A stretch of DNA of 64,000 nt from Profundibacterium mesophilum KAUST100406-0324 (GCF_009835145.1 NZ_APKE01000013.1:1-64000); one strand, 5' to 3'. Shown: positions 7,971-18,342, counted from the stretch's first letter. Made by a program: numbers and translations. Notes: a model not told the origin generated them from the sequence alone.

Positions 7971-8633
7971 TCAGTCGGGCTCGAGTGCGCGGCGAACGGC
8001 TTGGCGCAGCTCCGGCAGGAGTTCGGCGGCGAACCACGGATTGGCCTTGAGCCAGGCGTTGTTGCGCCAGGAGGGATGCGGCAGGACGAAGGTTCCGGGC
8101 GCATGTTCGCGCCAGTTCATCACCGTGCGCGTCACCGGCTGGCGCAGGCCGAGATGCAGCCGGTGCGCGTATCCGCCCACCAGAACCCGCAGCCGCGGCG
8201 TTCCGATATAGGCAAGCGCGTCCGCGTGCCAGGTCGCGGCGCAGACGGGCGGCGGGGGAAGATCGGAGCCCGCCGCGTTGTAGCCGGGAAAACAGAACGC
8301 CGATGGCAGGATGGAGACACGCTCGCGGTCGTAGAACACCGCCTCGTCGATCCCGAGCCATTCGCGCAGCCGCGTGCCCGAACGATCCCAGAAAGGCGTG
8401 TTGGCCTTGTGCACCTGCAGGCCAGGCGCCTGGCTGGCAATCACGATGCGCGCGCCGGGGCGGAACCAGACGACCGGGTTGGGCGAATGGGCCGTGGCCG
8501 TGGCCGCGAACCGCCCGGCGCAGATCCGGCACCGTGCGATACGTGCCGGAAGATCGGCGTCGGTCCCCGAAGGGTCCGGCTGGCCGGGTTCGGGTGGAAC
8601 GGTGCTCGGCGGATGTGCGGGTGTGGCGCTCAT
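7971..8633 (-). CDS. uracil-DNA glycosylase family protein
   Basis: Cytoplasmic protein of about 220 aa in the uracil-DNA glycosylase superfamily. Motifs are an N-terminal CRIC...RF cysteine pair, then VIASQAPGLQVHK with PFWDRSGTRLREWLG (the nucleotide-pocket motif) and the C-terminal LPHPSWRNNAW. The ATG at 8633 is chosen because the longer frame adds 38 residues of low-quality Arg/Pro sequence. Only two N-terminal cysteines are visible rather than the four iron-sulfur ligands of family 4/5 enzymes, so catalytic activity and iron-sulfur content are uncertain. It is divergently arranged with the SseB-like gene at 8753. Confidence 0.75.
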   Translation of the reverse strand: MSATPAHPPSTVPPEPGQPDPSGTDADLPARIARCRICAGRFAATATAHSPNPVVWFRPGARIVIASQAPGLQVHKANTPFWDRSGTRLREWLGIDEAVFYDRERVSILPSAFCFPGYNAAGSDLPPPPVCAATWHADALAYIGTPRLRVLVGGYAHRLHLGLRQPVTRTVMNWREHAPGTFVLPHPSWRNNAWLKANPWFAAELLPELRQAVRRALEPD

Positions 8634-8752
8634 GGGGGTGCAGATGGCGCGGCGCCGGCGACAGGCAAGGGTCGGACGCCCCGTCCGCTGCGGCTTGCAC
8701 CGCGACGGCCAAGCGCCTAACCAGCGCATCGAATGTTCCGCGAGCAAAGGCC

Positions 8753-9715
8753 ATGACGATGTCCGCGATCCCGCCCCCAGACGAGACGCCGGAAGGTCCC
8801 GGCCAGGATGCCGCCTCGCAATCCGGCCAGGTCCATGGCCATGATCCCGAACCCGTGCCCAGCGGCGATGCCTCGGCGGGCGATCCGCCCGTTGCCGGGC
8901 ATGCCGGGGCCGAGGCGGGCGCGCAAACGCCCATCGATGCCGCCCATGCGCTGATGGAGGCCGCGCCGGAGGATGACGCCGCGCGCCTTCGCTTCTATGC
9001 GCGTCTCGCAGATGCGGAGCTCTTCGTTCTGTTGCGCGCCGAATCCGAGGGGGAGCGGATCGACCCCGAGATCTTCGACACGGCCGAGGGCCGCCTCGTA
9101 CCCGTCTTCGATCTGGAGGAGCGTCTTGGCGCCTTTACCGGTGCGCCCGCGCCCTACGCGGCCCTGTCGGGGCGCGCGGCGGCGATGATGCTCGAGGGGC
9201 AGGGGCTCGGGATCGCGCTCAATCCCGGCGTGGCGCCTTCCGCCATGGTGTTGCCGGCGCAGGCGATCGACTGGCTGGCCGAGACGCTGCGCGAGGCACC
9301 GGCGGAGCGCCTGGCGCGGGCCCGGGCGCTCAGTGCGCCGGGCGGGCTGCCGCAGATCCTGCTCCAGGCGCTCGACACGAAACTGGCGGGGGCGGGCGGT
9401 CTTGCGCAGATCGCCTATCTCTGCGGCGTCACCTACGAGACCGGCGCGGTGGGTCACCTCCTGGCCTTCGTCGGCGCCGCCCCCGAGGCGGAAGCGGCCC
9501 TGGCGCGCGCGGTGCGCGAGGCGCTCGTCTTCTCCGGGCTTGATGCGGGCGAGATCGATGTCGGCTTCTTCGCGCCGAGCGATCCGGTGGCCGCGCGGCT
9601 GGCGCGGACCGGGCTGCGGTTCGACCTGCCGAAGGCTCACTTGCGCACCGAGAAGCGCGACGGCGAGCGGACCGGGCCCGGTATGGACCCGCAGAAACCG
9701 CCGCGGCTGCGATAG
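8753..9715 (+). CDS. SseB family protein
   Basis: A 320-aa soluble protein. After an acidic/Pro-rich disordered N-terminus (about 1-65) comes an SseB-like domain: RLRFYARLADAELFVLL, then FDTAEGRLVPVFDLEERL and the YAALSGRAAAMML segment. The C-terminal part (about 190-310) fits the second SseB region. SseB-domain proteins were named from an enterobacterial gene, but in alphaproteobacteria no biochemical role is established. The start ATG at 8753 follows an AAAGG element; a second ATG two codons on is possible. It converges with ghrA, only 10 bases separating the two stops. Confidence 0.7.
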   Translation: MTMSAIPPPDETPEGPGQDAASQSGQVHGHDPEPVPSGDASAGDPPVAGHAGAEAGAQTPIDAAHALMEAAPEDDAARLRFYARLADAELFVLLRAESEGERIDPEIFDTAEGRLVPVFDLEERLGAFTGAPAPYAALSGRAAAMMLEGQGLGIALNPGVAPSAMVLPAQAIDWLAETLREAPAERLARARALSAPGGLPQILLQALDTKLAGAGGLAQIAYLCGVTYETGAVGHLLAFVGAAPEAEAALARAVREALVFSGLDAGEIDVGFFAPSDPVAARLARTGLRFDLPKAHLRTEKRDGERTGPGMDPQKPPRLR

Positions 9716-9725
9716 CCGCGCGGGG

Positions 9726-10655
9726 TCAGTACCCGCTTTCGCGATCGACGAGGTGGTGCAGCTCCTGGCCGCCCTGGGCCCGGCGGATGTTGCGCGCGAT
9801 CACCCGCGCGGCGCTTGCCGGCCGGGTTTCCGACGCGATATGCGGCGTTACGGTCACCCTTGGATGCGCCCAATAGGGATCGCCTTCGGGCAGCGGCTCG
9901 GTGCGAAAGACATCGAGCGTGGCATGGCCGATCCGTCCCTCGTCGAGCGCCGCGAGAAGGGCCGCATCGTCGATCAGCGGCCCACGTCCCGGATTGACGA
10001 GCACCGCACCCCTGGGCAGCATGGCAAGACGGCGCGCATCCAGAAGATCGCGCGTCGCCTCCGTCAGCGGCAGCAGAAGCACCAGGATCTCGGCGCGGCG
10101 CAGGACATCCTCGAGTCCGTCCTCGCCATGCCGCGTGCCGATCACGCCCAGATCCTTGGGCCCCCGCGACCACCCGGCGACGTCGAAGCCGAGCCCGGCA
10201 AGGGCACGCGCACAGGCCGCCCCCAGGACGCCCAGCCCCAGGATGCTCACCCGGCGATCCCAGGCAAGCGGCGGCGCGCCCTTGCGCCAGGTGCCGTCCT
10301 GCCCCTTGATATGGGCATCGAGACCCAGATGGTGGCGCAGGACATGCCCGCAGACCCATTCGACCATGCCCTGCGTCAGGCCCTCGTCGACCATCCGTGC
10401 GAGGGGGATTTTCAGGGTCGGATTGCCGGTGATCCCCTCGACCCCCGCCCAAAGCCCGAGCACCGCCCGGCAACGCGTGTAGGGGGTGAAATCGCGCACC
10501 GGCCCGTCCGGCGCATAGATCATGTAATCGACCTCGGCGGGATCATGGTCGCAGGCAAGCGCGACATCCAGTTGCTCGGCCTCGAAGGCGCAGGCAAGCG
10601 GTCCGCGATAGGCCTCCCACTCAGCTTGGGGCGCGGCGAAGAGAACGCGGATCAT
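9726..10655 (-). CDS. ghrA: glyoxylate/hydroxypyruvate reductase A
   Basis: A D-2-hydroxyacid dehydrogenase of 309 aa that reduces glyoxylate to glycolate and hydroxypyruvate to D-glycerate with NAD(P)H. The Rossmann motif ILGLGVLGAACA is at 138-149. Catalytic Arg224 (NPGRG), Glu253 (FRTEPL) and His272 (TPHIAS) are all present. Lack of the longer N-terminal domain seen in SerA/GhrB points to the GhrA subfamily. The start codon overlaps the rodA stop as ATGA, so it is coupled to the cell-shape operon, an unrelated function. Confidence 0.85.
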   Translation of the reverse strand: MIRVLFAAPQAEWEAYRGPLACAFEAEQLDVALACDHDPAEVDYMIYAPDGPVRDFTPYTRCRAVLGLWAGVEGITGNPTLKIPLARMVDEGLTQGMVEWVCGHVLRHHLGLDAHIKGQDGTWRKGAPPLAWDRRVSILGLGVLGAACARALAGLGFDVAGWSRGPKDLGVIGTRHGEDGLEDVLRRAEILVLLLPLTEATRDLLDARRLAMLPRGAVLVNPGRGPLIDDAALLAALDEGRIGHATLDVFRTEPLPEGDPYWAHPRVTVTPHIASETRPASAARVIARNIRRAQGGQELHHLVDRESGY

Positions 10656-11797
10656 CGGCCGCGCGGCCTGTGGACATGGGCCGACTGCGCAAAGCCGAAG
10701 GCCATCAGCAGCACGAGCATGGCCGAGCCTCCGTAGCTGACGAGGGGAAGGGGCACGCCGACGACGGGAGCAAGGCCCATGACCATCGACATGTTGACGG
10801 CGAAGAAGAGGAAGAAGGTGGTTCCCACCCCGAGGGTCAGCAGGGAGCCGAAGCGGTCGCGGTTCTGCATCGCGGAGACGGCGCAAAAGAAGATGATGAG
10901 CGCATAAAGGGCAAGCAAGGAGAAGGCGCCGACGAAGCCGAACTCCTCGGCAAGGGTGGTGAAGATGAAATCGGTGTGCTTCTCGGGCAAGAAGTTCAGC
11001 CGGCTCTGCGTGCCCTGCATGTAGCCGCGCCCCGTCCAGCCGCCCGAACCGAGCGCGATCTTGGACTGCGTGATGTGATAGCCCGCCCCCAGCGGGTCGC
11101 TGGAGGGATCGAGGAAAGTGTCGATCCGACGGTACTGGTAGTCCTTGAGCAGCTGCCACGGGGTTCCGCGCGAGGTGAAGACCGCGCTGACGAGGCCGAC
11201 GCCCGCGCCGATCACCGCGATGAAATACCACCAGCTCACCCCGGCCAGGAACATCACGATGCCGCCCCCCGTCACCAGCAGGATCGCGGTCCCCAGGTCG
11301 GGCTGGCGCAGCACGAGGTAGGTGGGCAGCATGATGAGGATCACCGGGATGATGACCCAGAGGGGGCGCGAGGTCTTCTTCACGTCGAGCCAGTCGTAAT
11401 AGGCCGCGAGGATCATCACGAGGGTGATCTTGGTTAGCTCGGATGGCTGGAGCCGCATGAAGCCCAGATCAATCCAGCGCTGGGCGCCCATTCCGGTCGT
11501 GCCGAAGAACTCCACCAGCAGCAAGAGCCCCAGCGAGACGCCATAGGCGAGCCCGGCCATGTTGCGCCAGAACCAGATCGGCACCATCGCGATGGTTAGC
11601 ATCACCGCGACACCGAGGGCGAAGCGCTTCATCTGCGGCTCGGCCCAGGGGCTCAGCGAGCCGCCGGCGACCGAGTAGAGCATCAGGAAACCGACGGAGG
11701 CGATGGCCGTAATGAGCACCAGCAGCGGCCAGTTGAGGTATAGGATCTTCGACAGGCCCGTGGGGACCGTTTTCACGTTGTATTCGAGATAGCTCAT
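10652..11797 (-). CDS. rodA: rod-shape-determining peptidoglycan glycosyltransferase RodA
   Basis: A SEDS-family polytopic membrane protein of 381 aa, about ten predicted spans, that polymerises lipid II during lateral wall growth together with PBP2 (mrdA). Typical segments are MGAQRWIDLGFMRLQPSEL, RQPDLGTAILLV and the C-terminal PLVSYGGSAML. It begins 9 bases after the mrdA stop, and its stop overlaps ghrA. Length and motif set are normal for the family. Confidence 0.95.
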   Translation of the reverse strand: MSYLEYNVKTVPTGLSKILYLNWPLLVLITAIASVGFLMLYSVAGGSLSPWAEPQMKRFALGVAVMLTIAMVPIWFWRNMAGLAYGVSLGLLLLVEFFGTTGMGAQRWIDLGFMRLQPSELTKITLVMILAAYYDWLDVKKTSRPLWVIIPVILIMLPTYLVLRQPDLGTAILLVTGGGIVMFLAGVSWWYFIAVIGAGVGLVSAVFTSRGTPWQLLKDYQYRRIDTFLDPSSDPLGAGYHITQSKIALGSGGWTGRGYMQGTQSRLNFLPEKHTDFIFTTLAEEFGFVGAFSLLALYALIIFFCAVSAMQNRDRFGSLLTLGVGTTFFLFFAVNMSMVMGLAPVVGVPLPLVSYGGSAMLVLLMAFGFAQSAHVHRPRGR

Positions 11798-11806
11798 GGG
11801 CCGTCC

Positions 11807-13753
11807 TCAGGCGCGCGAGCGGGTATCGGTGGGGCGGAACTGCTCGCGCAGGGGCAGGGAGGCGAACATTTCCGCGATCTCCTCGCGATCGCGCTCGGGA
11901 TAGCTCTCGAGCGGGGGCAGCTTGCCATGGAGCGCGAAGAGCAGGATGTCGCGGGCAACGGGCGCGGCCGCGGAGGAACCGCCACCGCCATGCTCGACGA
12001 TGACCGACACGGCGACGCGCGGATTGTCGAAGGGGGCATAGCCCACGAAAAGCGCGTGATCGCGCCGCTCCCAGGGAAGATCGGCGTTGCTGGTGACGCC
12101 GCGGGCGCGCTCGGCGGCGGTGATGTTGCGGACCTGGCTCGTGCCTGTCTTGCCCGCCATGCTCAGGCTGTCATCGGCGATCCGGCTCCGGAAGGCGGTG
12201 CCGCGGCGCGAGTTCGACACCGAATGCATTCCCTTGCGCACGATGCGCAGGTGATTCTCGTTGAAGCCCAGCGGCGTCGCCCCCTCGATCGGCATCTCGA
12301 CACCGTCGATCGCCTTCACGAGACGCGGCATCACCCCGGTCCCGGTCGACAGGCGCGCGGTCATCACGGCGAGCTGTAACGGCGAGGAAAGGACATAGCC
12401 CTGGCCGATCGCCGCGTTGAGGCTGTCGCCGACGCGCCAGCTCTTGCCGTAGCTGGCGGCCTTCCAGGCCTTGTCGGGCATGATCCCCCCGGTCACCGCC
12501 GACATCGGCAGGTCGAACCGCTCGCCAAGGCCGAAACGGCGTGCCGTCTCGGCGATCCGGTCGATGCCGACGCGCTGGGCGAGATCGTAGTAGTAGACGT
12601 CGCACGATTGCTGAAGGCTCTTCTCGAGATTGACATAGCCATGCCCGCCACGCTTCCAGCAATGGAAGCGCCGGTTGCCAACGGCGGTGTAACCCGGGCA
12701 GTAGACGGTGTCCTCGGGGCCGATCTCGCCCGAATCGAGCGCGGCCAGCGTGACCATCATCTTGAAGGTCGAGCCGGGAGGATAGGCACCCTGCACGGCC
12801 TTGTTCGACAGGGGGCGGTACTTGTTGCCCGTCAGCGCACCGTAATCGGCGGTCGAGATGCCGCGCACGAACTTGTTGGGATCGAAGGTGGGCGCATTGC
12901 CGACGGCCAGCAGATCGCCGTTGCGCGGGTCCATCACGACGGCCGCCGCACTGAACCCGAGCGTCAGGCGCGCATCGACGAAATTCTGCAGCCGGCTCTC
13001 GATCGTGAGCTGCATGCTCGCCCCCGGAACACCGGGATTGCGGCCCAGCTCGCGCATCACCCGCCCGGCGGCGTTGACCTCGATCTGCTTGGCGCCCGCC
13101 TTGCCGCGCAGGGTGCGCTCATACTTGGCCTCGACGCCGGTCTTGCCAATCTGGAACTTGGGGATCTGCAGGAGCGGATCGTCGTCGTCGATCTTGCTCA
13201 GATCGTAGTCCGAGACCGGACCGACATAACCGATGACATGCGCGTAATCGCTGTCGAGAGGGTAATTGCGCGTCAGTCCCACATCGGGCGTGATGCCGGG
13301 AAGGGCGGGCGCGTTGACCGACACCGTCGCCACGTCCTCCCAGCTGCGCTGATCGGTGAGGGTGACGGGCACGAAGGGCGAGCGGCGTTCCATCTCGCGC
13401 AAGGACCGCTCCAGCTCGTCCGGCGCGATGTCGATCAGCGACGTGAGCCGCGCGATCACCTCGTCCACGTCGCCGGCGTCCTCGCGCACGATGACGATGC
13501 GGTAATTCTGCGCGTTCTCGGCGAGCGGAATGCCGTTGCGGTCGAAGATGAGGCCGCGCGCCGGCGCGATCAGCCGCATGTTGATCCGGTTCTCCTCGGC
13601 CAGCAGGCGGAACTCGTCGGCCTGCTCGACCTGCATCTGCTGCATCCGCCATGTCAGGATGCCGCCGAAGCCCAGCTGCAACCCGCCGAGCACGAGGCCG
13701 CGCCGGGTGATCTTGCGGCTCGAGGCGGCCGTGTCCTTGGGCGAGCGCTTCAC
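11807..13753 (-). CDS. mrdA: penicillin-binding protein 2 (elongation-specific transpeptidase)
   Basis: Class B PBP of 648 aa anchored by one N-terminal span (about 17-35) with a periplasmic dimerisation domain and a transpeptidase domain that cross-links lateral-wall peptidoglycan. Catalytic Ser328 lies in STFK, preceded by AYPPG; the second motif is SLN within GDSLNAAIGQG, and the third is MAGKTGTS. The GTG at 13753 is selected because it overlaps the mreD stop as GTGA; the frame stays open upstream but that part lies inside mreD. Working partner of RodA and the MreBCD scaffold. Confidence 0.95.
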   Translation of the reverse strand: MKRSPKDTAASSRKITRRGLVLGGLQLGFGGILTWRMQQMQVEQADEFRLLAEENRINMRLIAPARGLIFDRNGIPLAENAQNYRIVIVREDAGDVDEVIARLTSLIDIAPDELERSLREMERRSPFVPVTLTDQRSWEDVATVSVNAPALPGITPDVGLTRNYPLDSDYAHVIGYVGPVSDYDLSKIDDDDPLLQIPKFQIGKTGVEAKYERTLRGKAGAKQIEVNAAGRVMRELGRNPGVPGASMQLTIESRLQNFVDARLTLGFSAAAVVMDPRNGDLLAVGNAPTFDPNKFVRGISTADYGALTGNKYRPLSNKAVQGAYPPGSTFKMMVTLAALDSGEIGPEDTVYCPGYTAVGNRRFHCWKRGGHGYVNLEKSLQQSCDVYYYDLAQRVGIDRIAETARRFGLGERFDLPMSAVTGGIMPDKAWKAASYGKSWRVGDSLNAAIGQGYVLSSPLQLAVMTARLSTGTGVMPRLVKAIDGVEMPIEGATPLGFNENHLRIVRKGMHSVSNSRRGTAFRSRIADDSLSMAGKTGTSQVRNITAAERARGVTSNADLPWERRDHALFVGYAPFDNPRVAVSVIVEHGGGGSSAAAPVARDILLFALHGKLPPLESYPERDREEIAEMFASLPLREQFRPTDTRSRA

Positions 13754-14289
13754 AGCCGGTGCCCGAGCGCGTCGACCTGTCCGGGCGCGGTCTTGCGCAC
13801 CTTGAAGACGTGGGCCGTGGCACCGACGACGAGAGGATAGCTGAGCATCGAGATCACCAGTTGCAGCGAGACGAGGCCGATCGCGGGTTGATCGACGAGA
13901 AAGACCGCCAGGACGACGCCCTGTGCGAGGGTCATCACGAAAAGGACGCCGGCGACCATGAGCCATTCCACGAGAAAGGGCAGATCGCGCGAAAGATGCG
14001 CCCGGTTGCGCAGGAATTCAACCCCGAGCACGGTGATCGCCGCCCAGAGGCCGAGCGGACGCATGAAGAGAAGGTCGGCGCAGAGCGCGGCGAGCGCGAT
14101 GATGCCCGGCGGGACGTAATCGGGCCGGCGCAGCACCCAGGCACAGGCCAGAAGCGTCAGGATGTCAGGGCCCGGCCATTGGTTCGGGGCGATCCGGAAC
14201 GGCAGGATCTGGATGAAGATGATGATGGCGCAGACGGCGAGATAGACGATGTGATAGCGCCAGCGCCGCGAGGTGACCTGATCAACCAT
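13750..14289 (-). CDS. mreD: rod shape-determining protein MreD
   Basis: A small integral membrane protein (179 aa) with about five predicted spans. Sequence similarity within MreD is low, but position between mreC and mrdA, size and hydrophobic profile agree. The ATG at 14289 overlaps the end of mreC by 8 bases; an upstream ATG at 14298 would add three residues. The stop overlaps the mrdA GTG start. Function is within the elongasome, stabilising MreC and MreB at the inner membrane. Confidence 0.9.
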   Translation of the reverse strand: MVDQVTSRRWRYHIVYLAVCAIIIFIQILPFRIAPNQWPGPDILTLLACAWVLRRPDYVPPGIIALAALCADLLFMRPLGLWAAITVLGVEFLRNRAHLSRDLPFLVEWLMVAGVLFVMTLAQGVVLAVFLVDQPAIGLVSLQLVISMLSYPLVVGATAHVFKVRKTAPGQVDALGHRL

Positions 14290-15220
14290 CGCCGGCATCC
14301 TGCGCGTCCGGCGAAGGGGTGCCGGGAAGGGCGGGGGGCGGCGGCGGCCCCTCGAGCTGCGCGGGCGGGATCACCAGCCCGCCGGGATCGCCGATCCGCT
14401 CACCGGGATGCGCCCGCAACACCCTGAGAAACTCGAGCCGCTCGTAATCGGCGGCAAGGCGCGCGCGCAGCTGGCCGCCCTTGCCCTGGACCACCTGGCC
14501 CACGAGCAGGCCCGCGGGAAAGACGCCGCCATCGCCGGAGGAGACGATGCGGTCGCCCGGCCGAATCGCCTCTGGCGTCTCGACGAAATCGAGGGGCGGC
14601 AGCGGAGAGTTGTCTCCCGCCAGGATCGCCCTCTGACCGGAGGGCTGGATCGCGACGGGGATGCGGCTGTTGCTGTCGGTCAGCAGGATCACCCTCGCCG
14701 ATGTCTCGCCGACGCCCGAGATCCGTCCCACGAGGCCGAGACCGTCGGTGGTGGCCCAGCCATCCACGATCCCGTCGCGCCCCCCGATATTGATCAGGAC
14801 CGACTGGCGGAAGGGCGAGCCGCTATCGGCGAGCACGACCCCGGTGATATAGGTCAGCGAGGCATCGAGGCGCACTTTGTTGAGATCGAGCAGCTTGGCG
14901 TTCTGCTGCTCGAGCTGCAGCGCCGCCTCCTTCCAGGCCTTCATCTGCTGAAGCTCGCGGCGCAGCTCCTGGTTCTGCTCGTAGATGCGGGTATAACTTT
15001 GGAAATCCTCGATCATCCCGGCGATCTGGGTGACGGGGACGAGGGCCCAGTCGAAGGAGGGCACAACGCGGTCGATCACCGCGGCGCGCATCCGCTCGGC
15101 GCGCGGGCTGTCGATGCGCCAGAACAGGAATATGGCGATCAGCGCCATGACCATGGCACCGATCACGATACGCCTGACGGGGCGGGTGAACTGGTCGCTC
15201 TCGCGCTTTTCCCTGGCCAT
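14282..15220 (-). CDS. mreC: rod shape-determining protein MreC
   Basis: A bitopic protein of 312 aa: one span near residues 17-37 (VIGAMVMALIAIFLFW), a predicted coiled coil at about 70-110 rich in Glu/Gln, then the periplasmic beta-barrel MreC domain (TGVVLADSGSPFRQSVLIN, GLVGRISGVG, RIPVAI). The tail is Pro-rich. It activates PBP2-RodA. It follows mreB after 45 bases and overlaps mreD. Confidence 0.93.
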   Translation of the reverse strand: MAREKRESDQFTRPVRRIVIGAMVMALIAIFLFWRIDSPRAERMRAAVIDRVVPSFDWALVPVTQIAGMIEDFQSYTRIYEQNQELRRELQQMKAWKEAALQLEQQNAKLLDLNKVRLDASLTYITGVVLADSGSPFRQSVLINIGGRDGIVDGWATTDGLGLVGRISGVGETSARVILLTDSNSRIPVAIQPSGQRAILAGDNSPLPPLDFVETPEAIRPGDRIVSSGDGGVFPAGLLVGQVVQGKGGQLRARLAADYERLEFLRVLRAHPGERIGDPGGLVIPPAQLEGPPPPPALPGTPSPDAQDAGDG

Positions 15221-15265
15221 TTCCGTTCCCGGGTCTGGATCGCGCCATGCCGCGGGGCGGTGGCG

Positions 15266-16378
<1,113 letters not shown>

Positions 16379-16397
16379 CTACACAGCCCACCTGCCG

Positions 16398-16419
16398 AAA
16401 AAAAGGGGCTATGCGCCCC
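16398..16419 (-). terminator. intrinsic terminator downstream of leuA
   Basis: On the minus strand GGGGC, a 5-base GCATA loop and GCCCC are followed at once by seven T. It lies about 140 bases after the leuA stop and before the mreB start region. The stem is short but all GC, and this is one of the few true T-tracts in the window. Confidence 0.7.
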
Positions 16420-16556
16420 GATCTCGGCGCGATCCTGCCACGAGCGCCGAGAGAAGGTCCAGACGCGCCGGCGCGATTGTCCGAACTTCGTGGCCTCCGG
16501 CGGGGAGGGACGCAGTGCACCCGCCCGCGAGCGGGGCGGGCGGACACCGAGCGTCC

Positions 16557-18146
16557 TCAGCCCGCGTCGTGGTAGTTGACCGTCTTGCGATCGGTATCCT
16601 CCGCGCTGGTGCCGCGCTTGACCAGGAGCCGGTTCAGCGCGCTGATATAGGCGCGCGCCGATGCGACCACGGTATCGGTATCGGCCGACTGGCCGGTGAC
16701 GATGCGGCCCTTCTCCTCGAGCCTGACGGTCACCGTTGCCTGCGCGTCCGTGCCTTCGGTGACGGCGTGCACCTGGTAGAGCTGCAACTGCGCATCGTGG
16801 CTCACCAATGCCTTGAGCGCGTTGAAGGCCGCGTCGACCGGGCCGTCGCCCTCCGCCTTGATCTGCTTCTGGGCGCCGTCGATGACGAGGGTCATCTCGG
16901 CCGTGCGGGGGGCTTGCGTGCCGCAGACGACCTGCAGGGAGGCGAGGCTTATCCGGTCCTCGCTCGCGGCGGACTGATCGCGCATGAGGGCGTGGAGGTC
17001 ATCCTCGAAAACCTCCTTCTTGCGGTCCGCAAGGGCCTTGAAGCGCACGAACACGTCCGAAAGCTGGTTGTCCTCGAGCGCGTAGCCGAGCTCGGAGAGC
17101 TTGCTGCGCAACGCCGCGCGTCCCGAATGCTTGCCGAGCACGAGGCTGGTATCCTTGAGCCCGACATCGGAGGGGCGCATGATCTCGAAGGTCTCGGCAT
17201 TCTTGAGCATTCCGTCCTGATGGATGCCCGACTCGTGCGCGAAGGCGTTCTTGCCCACGATCGCCTTGTTGAACTGCACCGGGAAGCCCGACACCGTGGC
17301 CACGCGGCGCGAGATGTTCATGATCTTGGTCGTGTCGATGCCGGTCTTCCACGGCATGATGTCGCCCCGCACCTTGAGCGCCATCACGACCTCCTCGAGC
17401 GCGGTGTTGCCGGCGCGCTCGCCCAGGCCGTTGATAGTGCACTCGATCTGCCGGGCGCCGCCCGCCACGGCCGCGAGGCTGTTGGCGGTCGCCATGCCGA
17501 GGTCATTGTGGCAATGGGTGGCGAAGATGACATCCGGGGCGCCGTCGACCTCGGCGATGAGGCGGCGGATCAGCTCGGCACTCTCGGCGGGCGCGGTATA
17601 GCCCACGGTGTCGGGGATGTTGATGGTGGTGGCGCCCGCCTTGATGGCGATCTCGACCACGCGCTTGAGATAATCCCATTCGGTGCGCGTGGCATCCATC
17701 GGGGACCATTGCACGTCGGGGCACAGGTTGCGCGCGTGGGTCACGGTCTCGTGGATCCGCTCGGCCATCTGGTCCTGGTCGAGATTGGGGATCGCGCGGT
17801 GGAGCGGCGAGGTGCCGATGAATGTATGGATGCGCGGATGGCGCGCCTCGCGCACCGCCTCCCAGCACCGATCGATGTCCTTGAAATTGGCGCGCGAGAG
17901 CCCGCAGATCGCGGCGTTGCGCGACAGTTTCGCGATGTCGCGGACCGCCTCGAAATCGCCCTGGCTGGCGATCGGAAAGCCTGCCTCGATGATGTCGACA
18001 CCCATCTCGTCCAGCATCCCGGCGATCTCGAGCTTCTCGGAATGGCTCATCGTGGCGCCCGGCGACTGCTCGCCATCGCGCAAGGTGGTGTCGAAGATGA
18101 AGACGCGGTCTTGCGTGGCGGCGGGGCGGGCGGTCTCGTCTGTCAT
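16557..18146 (-). CDS. leuA: 2-isopropylmalate synthase
   Basis: Commits carbon to leucine by condensing acetyl-CoA with 2-oxoisovalerate. The 529-aa product has the catalytic TIM barrel (FDTTLRDGEQSPGATM near 18-33, HCHNDLGMA metal ligands, GERAGNTALEE) and a C-terminal LeuA dimer regulatory domain used for leucine feedback. The ATG at 18146 is chosen by family start (MTDETARPAATQDRVFIFDT). Upstream, a Leu-rich leader peptide at 18271-18342 and competing GCGCCGA pairings suggest transcription attenuation by leucine supply. Confidence 0.95.
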   Translation of the reverse strand: MTDETARPAATQDRVFIFDTTLRDGEQSPGATMSHSEKLEIAGMLDEMGVDIIEAGFPIASQGDFEAVRDIAKLSRNAAICGLSRANFKDIDRCWEAVREARHPRIHTFIGTSPLHRAIPNLDQDQMAERIHETVTHARNLCPDVQWSPMDATRTEWDYLKRVVEIAIKAGATTINIPDTVGYTAPAESAELIRRLIAEVDGAPDVIFATHCHNDLGMATANSLAAVAGGARQIECTINGLGERAGNTALEEVVMALKVRGDIMPWKTGIDTTKIMNISRRVATVSGFPVQFNKAIVGKNAFAHESGIHQDGMLKNAETFEIMRPSDVGLKDTSLVLGKHSGRAALRSKLSELGYALEDNQLSDVFVRFKALADRKKEVFEDDLHALMRDQSAASEDRISLASLQVVCGTQAPRTAEMTLVIDGAQKQIKAEGDGPVDAAFNALKALVSHDAQLQLYQVHAVTEGTDAQATVTVRLEEKGRIVTGQSADTDTVVASARAYISALNRLLVKRGTSAEDTDRKTVNYHDAG

Positions 18147-18270
18147 GAACTTGTCTTTCTCGTCATCTGCCAGGGCCTTCGGCGCTGCGCGCGATCGGCT
18201 GGCATGTTCCGGCGGGGTGGGGGGGTGTTCGGCGCTGTGACCCTCCGAGCGGTCGCGCCGACAGGCACGC
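18147..18270 (-). promoter_or_regulatory. probable leuA attenuator region
   Basis: Between the leader-peptide stop and the leuA ATG, the minus-strand RNA segment TCGGCGC (18255-18261) can pair with GCGCCGA at 18229-18235 or with an identical GCGCCGA at 18179-18185. Mutually exclusive pairing just after a Leu-rich leader is the usual attenuator plan. No U-tract is visible, so the off state could instead block translation. This is inference from sequence. Confidence 0.5.
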
Positions 18271-18342
18271 TCAGAGGTGACCGAGACGCAGCAGCAGACC
18301 ATCGAGGGCGATATGAAGAGAACGCGTGGTCATAAAGCGCAT
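18271..18342 (-). CDS. leu leader peptide (23 aa, 7 Leu)
   Basis: A short ORF on the leuA strand, 124 bases upstream of leuA, encoding 23 residues with Leu at 9, 13, 16, 17, 18, 20 and 23, including LDGLLLRLGHL at the end. Most of the Leu codons are CTC or CTG (CTC, CTG, CTG, CTG, CTC, CTC, with one CTT). Density of regulatory codons at the 3' end is what ribosome-stalling attenuation needs. The start ATG has only a weak Shine-Dalgarno; a second in-frame ATG at residue 4 is possible. It is too short for ordinary gene finders. Confidence 0.7.
   Translation of the reverse strand: MRFMTTRSLHIALDGLLLRLGHL

Noticed and set aside
5169-8720. 1183-codon open frame on the plus strand, opposite mprF
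   Set aside because: It is antisense to mprF, made of low-complexity Arg/Gly/Ala/Glu sequence with no domain; long shadows are normal at this GC content.
9726-11231. 501-codon frame extending ghrA upstream through rodA
   Set aside because: The upstream part overlaps rodA and has no homologous character; the ATGA overlap marks the true start at 10655.
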